Of a stretch of DNA of 6,333 nucleotides, positions 1 through 6,333 are shown piece by piece. This DNA is from an uncultured Pedobacter sp. Its GTDB lineage: Bacteria > Bacteroidota > Bacteroidia > Sphingobacteriales > Sphingobacteriaceae. Position numbers and translations under genes: made by a program. The DNA lies in NCBI RefSeq assembly GCF_946479715.1, contig NZ_CAMLHF010000258.1, positions 1-6,333 of the forward strand, given 5' to 3'. Below the pieces are notes generated by a model. It was given only the letters and a program-made list of their open reading frames with translations, did not search any database and was not told the origin of the DNA. The first letter of the stretch is position 1. The number at the start of each line of letters is the position of its first letter.

Positions 1-477
1 CCCCGTGATTTCTGCTATCTGATTATAATTGAGATCCTGATAAAAACGCATATGGATGACCTCACGTTGTTTAAGCGGTAAGTTATTAATGGCTCCCATC
101 ATTACCTCTTTTAACTCCACATCCTGTTCCCTTGAAATAATAGCATCCTCATTTGAATATTCAAATTCTGCAAAAGGCATAGCCTCGAGCTTTGATGCTT
201 TCAGCTGGGAGTTTCTGATGTGGTCCAATATGGTACAACGGGTAGAACGGTAAAAGTAAGCTCTGACGTTGGTGATCTCCCCTATCCTCACTCTGTTCTC
301 CCAGAACTTAATAAAGAGTTCCTGCAGAAGATCATCGACCAGATCAGTATCCTGAATCATGGTAAATGCATATCTGAATAAACCCGGATAAAGTGCTTTG
401 TGAAGTAAGGCAAAAGATCCTTGCTCACCATTCCTGGTCTGATCCCATAACACCATCAAATTGTGGACTTTGTTCAT
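1..477 (-). CDS. ECF RNA polymerase sigma-70 factor, Bacteroidota SusCD-associated type (partial, C-terminus off the left edge)
   Basis: The frame stays open for 159 codons from an ATG at 477 to the window edge and encodes an extracytoplasmic-function sigma factor. Region 2 covers about residues 20-89: a helix ending RYAFTMIQD, then the core-binding stretch DLVDDLLQELFIKFWENR (residues 45-62), then NVRAYFYRSTRCTILDHIRN (70-89), which melts the -10 element. A linker follows, and region 4 begins near residue 122 with NLPLKQREVIHMRFYQDLN and the helix-turn-helix start YNQIAEITG. The recognition helix lies outside the window. The start is chosen because MNKVHNLMVLWDQTR fits the family N-terminus, there is an in-frame TAA upstream (near 556-558), and no other good start lies between; Met8 is a weaker alternative. 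I see no Shine-Dalgarno site, which is normal in this phylum. Such factors usually sit beside a FecR-like anti-sigma factor and a SusC/SusD pair, expected to the left. The subfamily is inferred. Confidence 0.93.
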   Translation of the reverse strand, partial: MNKVHNLMVLWDQTRNGEQGSFALLHKALYPGLFRYAFTMIQDTDLVDDLLQELFIKFWENRVRIGEITNVRAYFYRSTRCTILDHIRNSQLKASKLEAMPFAEFEYSNEDAIISREQDVELKEVMMGAINNLPLKQREVIHMRFYQDLNYNQIAEITG

Positions 478-671
478 AAGAATTACATATTTGGTTACTG
501 CAATGTTTGGTTTGCAGCAAGCCCGAGAAGAAAGATTTTCAGCTCTGGCTTGCCGTTAATTGCAGTTACGAATATGGTTTGGAATAAAAAAAAGGAAGGG
601 TACAAACTCGTAATTAAGGAGTGTATTTTCGCCCTATGGCGTTTTTTACCCTTAAAGAGCCCTATTTTTCG
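478..671. other. 194-bp non-coding gap between the HTCS stop and the sigma factor start
   Basis: Both flanking genes read leftward, so this gap holds the 3' end of the HTCS transcript and probably the promoter of the sigma factor. No credible gene lies in it. It contains a 7-bp inverted repeat and a small nested hairpin, listed separately. I could not find a convincing Bacteroidota vegetative promoter (TTTG, then TAnnTTTG about 20 bases later) on the minus strand. The length suggests that the sigma factor is transcribed on its own rather than co-transcribed with the HTCS, but this is inference. Confidence 0.6.
596..653. repeat. 7-bp inverted repeat AAGGGTA/TACCCTT with nested 4-bp hairpin
   Basis: AAGGGTA at 596-602 is exactly complementary to TACCCTT at 647-653. 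Between them, CGCC (630-633) and GGCG (638-641) can form a small stem with a 4-base loop. The structure begins about 20 bases past the HTCS stop and ends about 120 bases before the sigma factor start. It could be a folded 3' end of the HTCS mRNA or an operator for the sigma gene. The arms are short and widely spaced, so chance is possible. No uridine run follows in the direction of transcription, so it is not a standard terminator. Confidence 0.35.
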
Positions 672-3600
672 CTAATCTTTGAATTTATAGCGCTTATTAA
701 AAGACTTGCGGTGTTTCTTTATGAACTCAGATGGGTTGGAATGGAACAATTTAAAAAATTGCTTACTGAAATATTTAGCATCATTAAACCCGGTTTGAAA
801 GGCCGCTTCGTTTACATTACAATCTGTATTGATCATTATCCTTGCCGCAGTACGCAAGCGGATGAAACGAATAAAGGCACTCACGGATTGTCCTGAAATA
901 GACTTTACCCGTTTGTATAAATTGGAATGGCTCATTCCGATCTCCTCTGCAAGGGCCTTAATTCCGAAGTCGGCATCATTTAAATGCTGCTCTACGATGA
1001 TGATGCACCTTTCCAGGAATTCCTTGTAAGCTTCGGATATGGTCAGGTTATTTGACTGAAGCGTAATCTCATTATAAAAATAACGCTGCAGGTTATTCCT
1101 ATTTTTCAAAAGATTTGCCACACGGGCAACCAGGTATTCTTTTTCAAATGGCTTGCTGATATAATCATCAGCGCCCCCCTCCATACTTTTTAGCTTTACT
1201 TCTGCAGAAGCACTTGCTGTGAGTAATATGACAGGTATATATGATAATGCAGGGTCATTCTTTATCTTTTCACAAAACTCTATTCCATCAATGCCTTGCA
1301 TCCTGAAATCAGTAATGATCAGGTCAGGTAATTTCTCTGCAGCGAGTTTCAATCCATCAGTCCCGTTTTCTGCTTCATAAAGCAGGTAATCTGATTTGAA
1401 GACACTTTTAATATAGGTTCTGATATCTACCTCATCATCAACTATTAAGATACTTTGTTTATCACTAATCAGCTCTACCTCTTCATCTGCATTAAACTCA
1501 TCAGAAAATGCATCCACTTCGCCAAGCATTTCATTAAATAAGACGGATTCATCCTGATTATCCAGATCTGCGATAACCTCTGAAAAATGCGATTGTCCTT
1601 TTAACAAGGTGAGGTAAAATGTGGTGCCGGCACCCAGCTCACTGGTATAACTCAATTGCCCGCTATGGAGGTCTGTAAATTGTTTGGCCAGGAACAGACC
1701 AATTCCGAACCCCGGTTTAGCGGAATTATCTTTTCGTATGGCCTGGTAAAAACGTTCGAACAATTGATCGCCTGCATCGGCAGGAACACCGGAACCATTG
1801 TCTTCCACTTTAATAAGTACGTCCTGAGTTGTTTCTGTTACTTCGATCAAAACGGCACCACTGTAAGGGGTATATTTTAGTGCATTTGATATCAGGTTAA
1901 ACAAAACAATTTCCAGTTTCCCACGATCAGCATAAATTTCCAGCTCTTTATTTTCGAAGATAAGCTCATACTGAATCGCTCTTGAAGCTGCTTGCTGGGT
2001 AAAACACAGATATACCTCCTGGCACAAATCGTATAAGTTTAATTTCGACACCCGAATGTGGTCAAACCCGGCTTCGGCCTTTCTAAAAAGCAAGAGCTGA
2101 TCGATTAGACTCAGCATTCTTCTTGCATTTCTGTGGATGAAGCCAAGTTCCTTCATGTCCTCAGAAGATCGGTTTTCTGACTTTTTCATCAAATCTTTAA
2201 CAGGATTGATGATCAGACTCAATGGGGTTCTGAACTCATGGGAAATATTTGTAAAGAAAGACAGCCTTTTTTCATTCAGTTCTTTTTCGTTCTCATTAAT
2301 TACGCGCTCTTTCTCATGCTCAAGGCGTTCTTTTTCATGTTTTGCCACTTCAGCTTCATATTCGGCTTTTTTGCGTTCGGCACTGAGATTCGCTATTTTA
2401 ACTTCATAAGTCAGTTTAGTTTGTCTGGATTGATACAGAAAATACAGATACACTAAAGCAGCTACTGCACTGAAGTAAATTAGGTATGCCCACCAGGTGC
2501 GATACCAGGGAGGTAATACTACGATCTTTAAATTAATCTGCTTATTGTTCCAAACTCCTTCAATATTGGTACTTTTTACCCTAAAAACATAACTACCCTC
2601 ATCCATATGGGTATAAGTAGCTGTGCGCGAATTCCCTGCCTTATTCCAATCTCTATCCCAGCCGTCCATATAGTAGGCGTAAGAAATTTTATCGGCGGCA
2701 GAATATTCGAGTGCTGTAAATTCAAAAGAAAACACTGCCTTATCATAAGGAACCTTAAGTTCCAGAACTCTGCCACTCTGGTTTTCTTTTATAAAAGAAG
2801 GATGTTGTTCAACTGGTACATTATCAATGTTCAGTCCCGTTAGCAAGAGATTAGGGGCATTATTAACAGGAACAATACTTGCAGGCTGAAAAATATTAAA
2901 TCCCTTTATCCCTCCAAAAACCATCTCGCCAGATTTCAGCCTGAGGCTTGAATTGATCTGAAACTGGTTACTTTGAAGGCCATCACTCTGATAAAAATTT
3001 GTAAACTCCTTTTTTGCTATGTTAAATTTAGAAATGCCATTGTAAGTGCTCATCCAGAGATTACCTTTCTGATCATCGAGCAGGCTAAGTACTGAATTGT
3101 TACACAGCCCATTTTCTGTGGTATAACGTGTGGTTATTTTACCCGTCTTTCGATCAAAAAGTAAAAGACCACCACCTTCTGTACCAATCCAGAAATTGCC
3201 ACTTGCATCTTCATTAATTACCCGAACCGTATAACCAATATTAAAGAACTGGTGTTTTTTACCCAATTTGTCGATTTTCACCAACTGGTTCAGATTCCCT
3301 CCCCAAAAAACACCTCCGGCATCCTCATGCAATACAAACAGGTCAGTAAGCTTGGTATCAAAGAGCTCAAATTTATTTTCCGCACGGTTTAATCTGTACA
3401 AAGCTCCCAATAAGCTACCCCGGCGTAAAGTAGCTGCCCATAAGGTATGGGCACGATCTTCGTATAAATTGAATACAACTTTACTTTCTATTCCGGTTTG
3501 AGGGTTAATGCACTTATACCGCTCAAAAGTTCTAGTTGACCTGTTGTAGCGATTTAATCCGTCGGCAAAAGTCCCCAACCAAATCTCCCCTTTATAATCG

Positions 3601-4826
3601 GAAATAATGGCGGTAATAAAATTTCCAGACAGGGACTTTGGATCTCCAGGAACATTTTGATGCTGAACAAATGAGTTTGTTTTTCTATTCCAGATATTGA
3701 GTCCTGAGTTTTCAGTACCAATCCATAGCTGATCCTCCTGATCGCCGTAAAAGGCCGTAATGGCACTCTTTGCCAGGGATTTTTTGTTTCCAGGCTCATT
3801 CGCGATTGTTTGAAATTTCTTTTTATTTGGATCAATGATGCTCACCCCGATAAAAGAAGTACCGATCCATTTCCTGGATTCCTTATCAATATAAATAGAA
3901 TAAATCATGCCTCCGTCCAAACCATCTTTATGGTCTGCCGTTTTCAAAGATTCTATTTCCGAACTGGAACTATTAAGGAGGTATATCCGTCCGGCAACTG
4001 TCCCAATCCAAAGGTTTTTTGATAGATCAAACTTAAGTGTAGATACTGCGCCAAGTATTGGTACATTCCCCTTAGTAAACATCTGTTCCACATTATTCTG
4101 CTGCATGTGATACTTAAACAGGCCGTTATTTGTCCCAATCCAGATATAGTTGCCATCAATTTCCATGCAAAGTGACATACTAAGGGAGGTATTTATTAAT
4201 TCTAGCTTTCCTGAATGATTATTGAGCATACATAACCCAAGATTTTGAACAAATACCCAGAGCCTCCCCTTTTGATCCATCTTTAGCGATTGAACTCCAT
4301 ATGACCTGGTTTCTTTCCCTTTTACAATTAAAGGAATCTGATCTGCGCTAAGTTTATCGGCTTTGCACAAGAGCAGACCAAGGCCTTCGGATCCGATAAA
4401 AACATTTCCTTTAGCGTCTGTTTCAATATCTTTGATCACCTCCCTTATGGTATCCGTGCCTCTGGCAGAATGATAAGTTACGGTATTGAATTTTCCTGAT
4501 AGCTCATCGTAGACACTAATTCCCTGTCGGGTTCCAATCCACAAATGATTCCTGACGTCACTGTTTATGACATGAATAATGTTATGCACTAAAGAATGCG
4601 GATCATTCAGCTTGTTTCGAAATACTTTAAACCCGTATCCATCGTACCGGTTCAAACCATCCCGGGTACCAAACCACATAAAACCATTGTGGTCTTGATA
4701 TATGGAGCGCACTAAATTATTAGACAAACCATTTTCTATCCCCAAATAACCCATAGGGGGAAAATCCATTGCCTTCAATTCAGTGAGGCCAAAAAGAAAA
4801 AGCAATAAAATCAGCGAAATCCTCAC
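672..4826 (-). CDS. Hybrid two-component system sensor/regulator (HTCS): two-propeller periplasmic sensor, histidine kinase, receiver, AraC-type HTH
   Basis: This 1384-aa protein joins a complete two-component pathway in one inner-membrane chain and normally activates polysaccharide-utilisation genes when an oligosaccharide binds its periplasmic part. In order: signal peptide (about 1-19, cut after ELKA); 14 Reg_prop-like blades (about 25-680, many with WIGT or variants), enough for two seven-bladed propellers; Y_Y_Y domain (about 698-768); one membrane span (about 779-800); charged coiled coil (about 812-858); HisKA with the motif SHEFRTPL and phosphoacceptor His863; HATPase with Asn981, DNGSG (1009-1013) and GFGIG (1039-1043); an acidic linker; receiver with Asp1130/Asp1131, phosphoacceptor Asp1173, Thr1203 and Lys1225; AraC-type HTH (about 1270-1375). 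Every key residue is present, so it should be active. The start is GTG: an in-frame TGA lies two codons upstream, and the next Met (residue 20) would remove the signal peptide. The adjacent GH88 gene suggests a uronic-acid-containing ligand, which is inference. Confidence 0.97.
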   Translation of the reverse strand: MRISLILLLFLFGLTELKAMDFPPMGYLGIENGLSNNLVRSIYQDHNGFMWFGTRDGLNRYDGYGFKVFRNKLNDPHSLVHNIIHVINSDVRNHLWIGTRQGISVYDELSGKFNTVTYHSARGTDTIREVIKDIETDAKGNVFIGSEGLGLLLCKADKLSADQIPLIVKGKETRSYGVQSLKMDQKGRLWVFVQNLGLCMLNNHSGKLELINTSLSMSLCMEIDGNYIWIGTNNGLFKYHMQQNNVEQMFTKGNVPILGAVSTLKFDLSKNLWIGTVAGRIYLLNSSSSEIESLKTADHKDGLDGGMIYSIYIDKESRKWIGTSFIGVSIIDPNKKKFQTIANEPGNKKSLAKSAITAFYGDQEDQLWIGTENSGLNIWNRKTNSFVQHQNVPGDPKSLSGNFITAIISDYKGEIWLGTFADGLNRYNRSTRTFERYKCINPQTGIESKVVFNLYEDRAHTLWAATLRRGSLLGALYRLNRAENKFELFDTKLTDLFVLHEDAGGVFWGGNLNQLVKIDKLGKKHQFFNIGYTVRVINEDASGNFWIGTEGGGLLLFDRKTGKITTRYTTENGLCNNSVLSLLDDQKGNLWMSTYNGISKFNIAKKEFTNFYQSDGLQSNQFQINSSLRLKSGEMVFGGIKGFNIFQPASIVPVNNAPNLLLTGLNIDNVPVEQHPSFIKENQSGRVLELKVPYDKAVFSFEFTALEYSAADKISYAYYMDGWDRDWNKAGNSRTATYTHMDEGSYVFRVKSTNIEGVWNNKQINLKIVVLPPWYRTWWAYLIYFSAVAALVYLYFLYQSRQTKLTYEVKIANLSAERKKAEYEAEVAKHEKERLEHEKERVINENEKELNEKRLSFFTNISHEFRTPLSLIINPVKDLMKKSENRSSEDMKELGFIHRNARRMLSLIDQLLLFRKAEAGFDHIRVSKLNLYDLCQEVYLCFTQQAASRAIQYELIFENKELEIYADRGKLEIVLFNLISNALKYTPYSGAVLIEVTETTQDVLIKVEDNGSGVPADAGDQLFERFYQAIRKDNSAKPGFGIGLFLAKQFTDLHSGQLSYTSELGAGTTFYLTLLKGQSHFSEVIADLDNQDESVLFNEMLGEVDAFSDEFNADEEVELISDKQSILIVDDEVDIRTYIKSVFKSDYLLYEAENGTDGLKLAAEKLPDLIITDFRMQGIDGIEFCEKIKNDPALSYIPVILLTASASAEVKLKSMEGGADDYISKPFEKEYLVARVANLLKNRNNLQRYFYNEITLQSNNLTISEAYKEFLERCIIIVEQHLNDADFGIKALAEEIGMSHSNLYKRVKSISGQSVSAFIRFIRLRTAARIMINTDCNVNEAAFQTGFNDAKYFSKQFFKLFHSNPSEFIKKHRKSFNKRYKFKD

Positions 4827-4921
4827 CCCTGTTCAGTTTATTAATTCAGTAGCCTAAAATAGGCAGATTATGTCTGCATCTGGCCAATACTTTTCAAATA
4901 AAAGCAATTCTGTAAAAGCTT
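4827..4921 (-). promoter_or_regulatory. 95-bp leader gap before the HTCS, with weak promoter candidate
   Basis: This gap separates the GH88 stop from the HTCS GTG. Read on the minus strand, TATTTTAG at 4861-4854 resembles the Bacteroidota -7 element TAnnTTTG with one mismatch, and TTGG at 4887-4884, 22 bases earlier, could serve as a poor -33 element. Both fits are loose. The alternative is that the HTCS is co-transcribed with GH88. No strong terminator separates the two genes. Confidence 0.25.
4852..4877. repeat. Two overlapping small inverted repeats upstream of the HTCS
   Basis: GCCTA-AAA-TAGGC (4852-4864) and GCAGA-TTATG-TCTGC (4863-4877) are each perfect 5-bp inverted repeats, and they share the bases at 4863-4864. 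As RNA hairpins they would compete with each other; as DNA they could be adjacent operator half-sites. They lie 26-51 bases upstream of the HTCS start codon and overlap the weak -7 candidate. Five-base arms occur often by chance, so the regulatory meaning is speculative. Confidence 0.3.
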
Positions 4922-6148
4922 CTATTTCAAGTCTCCCAAAAGATTTAGGCCTTTTTGAAGCCTTTGCAGCCTCAATAACGCTTCAAGATAATAATAATCT
5001 GCATATATAATGGAAGCATCAACTTCAGATCCGTTGGGTTTATGCCCTGTTGAATGTAAAAGAAATGCGCTATTCTTTTGTCTGCTCTGGTACTGTGCGG
5101 ATGATAAAGAAGTGAGCATCTGTTCTGCTTTATTTCTATAGGTATTTGCCTTAATTTCATCCTTGATAAATGTTGAAAGTTCCAGCAAGGCGGAAGAAAC
5201 AATGGCTGCTGCTGAAGCATCTCTTGGGGCTTTTGGAATAGCTGGATCACTGAAATCCCAATAAGGAACCAGATCTGCAGGCAATTGCTTCAAATAAACA
5301 GCAGTCACCTTTTGAGCAAAATCAAGAAATTCAGGATCGCCCGTTTCACGGTAGCACATGGTATATCCATAAATAGCCCAGGCCTGTCCGCGTGCCCACA
5401 TGGAATCATCTGCATACCCCTGGTGGGTTACTCCTTTAATTTTTTTACCGTTTTCTTTATCGTAAACCACTGCATGATAAGAAGTATAATCCGGTCTGAA
5501 ATGATTTTTCATAGTAGTTTTAGCGTGCGATATTGCTATATCATAAAGCTTTTTATCTCCACCATTTTTTGAAGCCCAGAATAACATTTCCAAATTGATC
5601 ATGTTATCGATTATGGTATTGTGTTGTGGCCATTCCATATTGGGTACTGACCGTGGCCAGGATAAAATGGTGCCTACCTTTGGATTGAACAGGGTTGCCA
5701 AAGTATCAGCAGCAGCGAGTATTATCTTTTTATATTCAGGATTCTTTGTTAAACGATAACCATTCCCAAAACTGTTAAAAATCTGAAAACCAAGATCATG
5801 ATCAAACGCTTTCATCATAGAAAGTGGTGTAAGCTCGCGCGAAAATTTGTCGGCCTGCGTTCTAAATTTCTGATCAAGTGTACCCTCATAAGCATACCAG
5901 AGTATTCCGGGCCAAAAACCGCTGCACCAGTCCTGATAGTTAATGAACTGCCATTGCTGCTGACCGGAAAGAATACTTCTTGGTATATTTTTTACACTAT
6001 CTGCCGGAAGCTGACGAAACGTTTTATGGATTTGTGAGGCACAATAGGCTATGGATTGCCGGGTGTTCACCTGTCCAAAGCTGATCTTGCTGCCAAGAAC
6101 AACTACCGCTGTGAAGAAAAGATTTCTGAAAGTATTTATTGTCGCCAT
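4922..6148 (-). CDS. Secreted glycoside hydrolase family 88 protein (unsaturated glucuronyl hydrolase)
   Basis: This 408-aa enzyme belongs to GH88, an (alpha/alpha)6-barrel family that removes the 4,5-unsaturated uronic acid which polysaccharide lyases leave at the non-reducing end of oligosaccharides. It acts by hydrating the double bond. An N-terminal signal sequence (about 1-25, ending ISFGQ) points to the periplasm. Family blocks are DWCSGFWPGILWYAYEG (73-89), FDHDLGFQIFNSFGNGYRL (115-133), IIDNMINLEMLFWASK (179-194) and THQGYADDSMWARGQAWA (241-258). Asp118 and Asp181 match the catalytic Asp88 and Asp149 of the Bacillus GL1 enzyme. His225, Gln243, Arg253 and Trp257 keep the same spacing as its His193, Gln211, Arg221 and Trp225 (numbering recalled, not aligned). 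The length is close to the family norm and the gene looks intact. The ATG at 6148 is chosen because it gives a full signal sequence. GH105 is a related alternative but fits less well. The substrate (glycosaminoglycan, ulvan, gellan or other) cannot be read from sequence. Confidence 0.95.
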   Translation of the reverse strand: MATINTFRNLFFTAVVVLGSKISFGQVNTRQSIAYCASQIHKTFRQLPADSVKNIPRSILSGQQQWQFINYQDWCSGFWPGILWYAYEGTLDQKFRTQADKFSRELTPLSMMKAFDHDLGFQIFNSFGNGYRLTKNPEYKKIILAAADTLATLFNPKVGTILSWPRSVPNMEWPQHNTIIDNMINLEMLFWASKNGGDKKLYDIAISHAKTTMKNHFRPDYTSYHAVVYDKENGKKIKGVTHQGYADDSMWARGQAWAIYGYTMCYRETGDPEFLDFAQKVTAVYLKQLPADLVPYWDFSDPAIPKAPRDASAAAIVSSALLELSTFIKDEIKANTYRNKAEQMLTSLSSAQYQSRQKNSAFLLHSTGHKPNGSEVDASIIYADYYYLEALLRLQRLQKGLNLLGDLK

Positions 6149-6155
6149 ATACTAG

Positions 6156-6173
6156 TGACACTTAATTTTGTCA
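6156..6173. promoter_or_regulatory. Inverted repeat TGACA-N8-TGTCA just upstream of the GH88 start
   Basis: TGACA (6156-6160) and TGTCA (6169-6173) form a perfect 5-bp inverted repeat with an 8-base AT-rich centre. It ends 7 bases from the GH88 start codon. In DNA it could be a dimeric regulator site; in RNA it could form a hairpin over the ribosome-binding region. I see no matching copy in the other gaps, so the link to the HTCS is unproven. No clear -33/-7 promoter is visible in the 57 bases between the terminator and the start. Confidence 0.25.
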
Positions 6174-6205
6174 GTTATACTCAGAAACGAATAAATTTTA
6201 TATTT

Positions 6206-6247
6206 AATAGCAAAGAGGGCATCCAGATCGCCGCCCTCTTTGCTATT
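6206..6247 (-). terminator. Perfect 15-bp hairpin, probable transcription terminator of the lectin-domain gene
   Basis: AATAGCAAAGAGGGC (6206-6220) and GCCCTCTTTGCTATT (6233-6247) are exact reverse complements separated by a 12-base loop. The hairpin starts 19 bases past the stop codon of the gene at the right edge. On the minus strand it is followed by an AT-rich run rather than a pure uridine tract, so termination may be incomplete. It separates the lectin-domain gene from GH88 and suggests that GH88 has its own promoter or depends on read-through. Confidence 0.75.
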
Positions 6248-6266
6248 TATAAAGGGACGGAATCAA

Positions 6267-6333
6267 TTACGGAGCAACAAAGCTCCATTGCTGATTGTTA
6301 CTTCCTCCTGTTGACCAGAATTGCATTCCAGAA
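6267..6333 (-). CDS. C-terminal end of a protein with a ricin-type (QxW) lectin repeat (partial, N-terminus off the right edge)
   Basis: Only the last 21 codons and the TAA stop lie in the window. The residues read SGMQFWSTGGSNNQQWSFVAP, with the order hydrophobic-W-x-x-x-G-x-x-N-Q-Q-W that marks the last repeat of a ricin B / CBM13-like beta-trefoil carbohydrate-binding domain. In Bacteroidota such C-terminal domains are commonly attached to secreted glycoside hydrolases or polysaccharide lyases, so this is probably an enzyme of the same locus. The catalytic part is not visible and no activity can be assigned. The frame is chosen over the others because it alone gives this motif and ends directly before the terminator hairpin. 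Confidence 0.7.
   Translation of the reverse strand, partial: SGMQFWSTGGSNNQQWSFVAP

Noticed and set aside
630..647. CGCC/GGCG hairpin followed by TTTTTT on the plus strand, resembling a terminator
   Set aside because: The stem has only 4 pairs and there is no plus-strand gene to terminate.
463..675. Plus-strand 70-codon open frame filling the gap between the HTCS and sigma factor
   Set aside because: It overlaps the ends of both real genes in antisense, has no recognisable motif and looks like chance; both neighbours are firmly supported on the minus strand.
2137..2456. Plus-strand frames rich in Ser/Phe opposite the HTCS coiled coil
   Set aside because: They are mirror images of the Glu/Lys-rich heptads on the minus strand; composition alone explains them.
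3268..4159. Several 66-93 codon frames on both strands inside the propeller region
   Set aside because: They lie wholly within the HTCS reading frame, which has regular blade motifs throughout, and show no domain of their own.
4972..5250. Minus-strand 92-codon frame inside the GH88 gene
   Set aside because: It is an out-of-frame shadow of the GH88 C-terminal half, which keeps family motifs without a break; no frameshift is needed.

Overview
The window looks like a piece of a carbohydrate-utilisation locus from a Bacteroidota bacterium, probably a Sphingobacteriaceae-type soil or water organism such as Pedobacter. The genus is inferred from gene style only. The evidence for Bacteroidota is a one-protein hybrid two-component system (HTCS) with a two-propeller sensor, an ECF sigma factor of the kind that accompanies SusC/SusD-type systems, moderately AT-rich DNA, and no clear Shine-Dalgarno sites.

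All four genes read leftward on the minus strand. In order of transcription they are: (1) at the right edge, the last 21 codons of a protein ending in a QxW-type (ricin B / CBM13-like) lectin repeat, followed by a perfect 15-bp hairpin that probably terminates it; (2) a secreted family GH88 unsaturated glucuronyl hydrolase, 408 aa, complete; (3) after a 95-bp gap, a complete 1384-aa HTCS with signal peptide, 14 propeller blades, Y_Y_Y domain, one membrane span, coiled coil, histidine kinase, receiver and AraC-type DNA-binding domain, beginning at a GTG; (4) after a 194-bp gap, an ECF sigma-70 factor whose C-terminus runs off the left edge.

The likely joint role is as follows. The HTCS senses an oligosaccharide in the periplasm and switches on local genes. 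The GH88 enzyme removes the 4,5-unsaturated uronic acid left at the non-reducing end by a polysaccharide lyase. The lectin-domain protein is probably a polysaccharide-binding enzyme of the same locus. The sigma factor probably begins a separate unit that continues to the left, often with a FecR anti-sigma factor and a SusC/SusD pair. The polysaccharide cannot be named from this window because no lyase is present.

I found no RNA gene, insertion sequence, CRISPR array or clearly undescribed system. The non-coding gaps hold several small inverted repeats, noted below as weak regulatory candidates.
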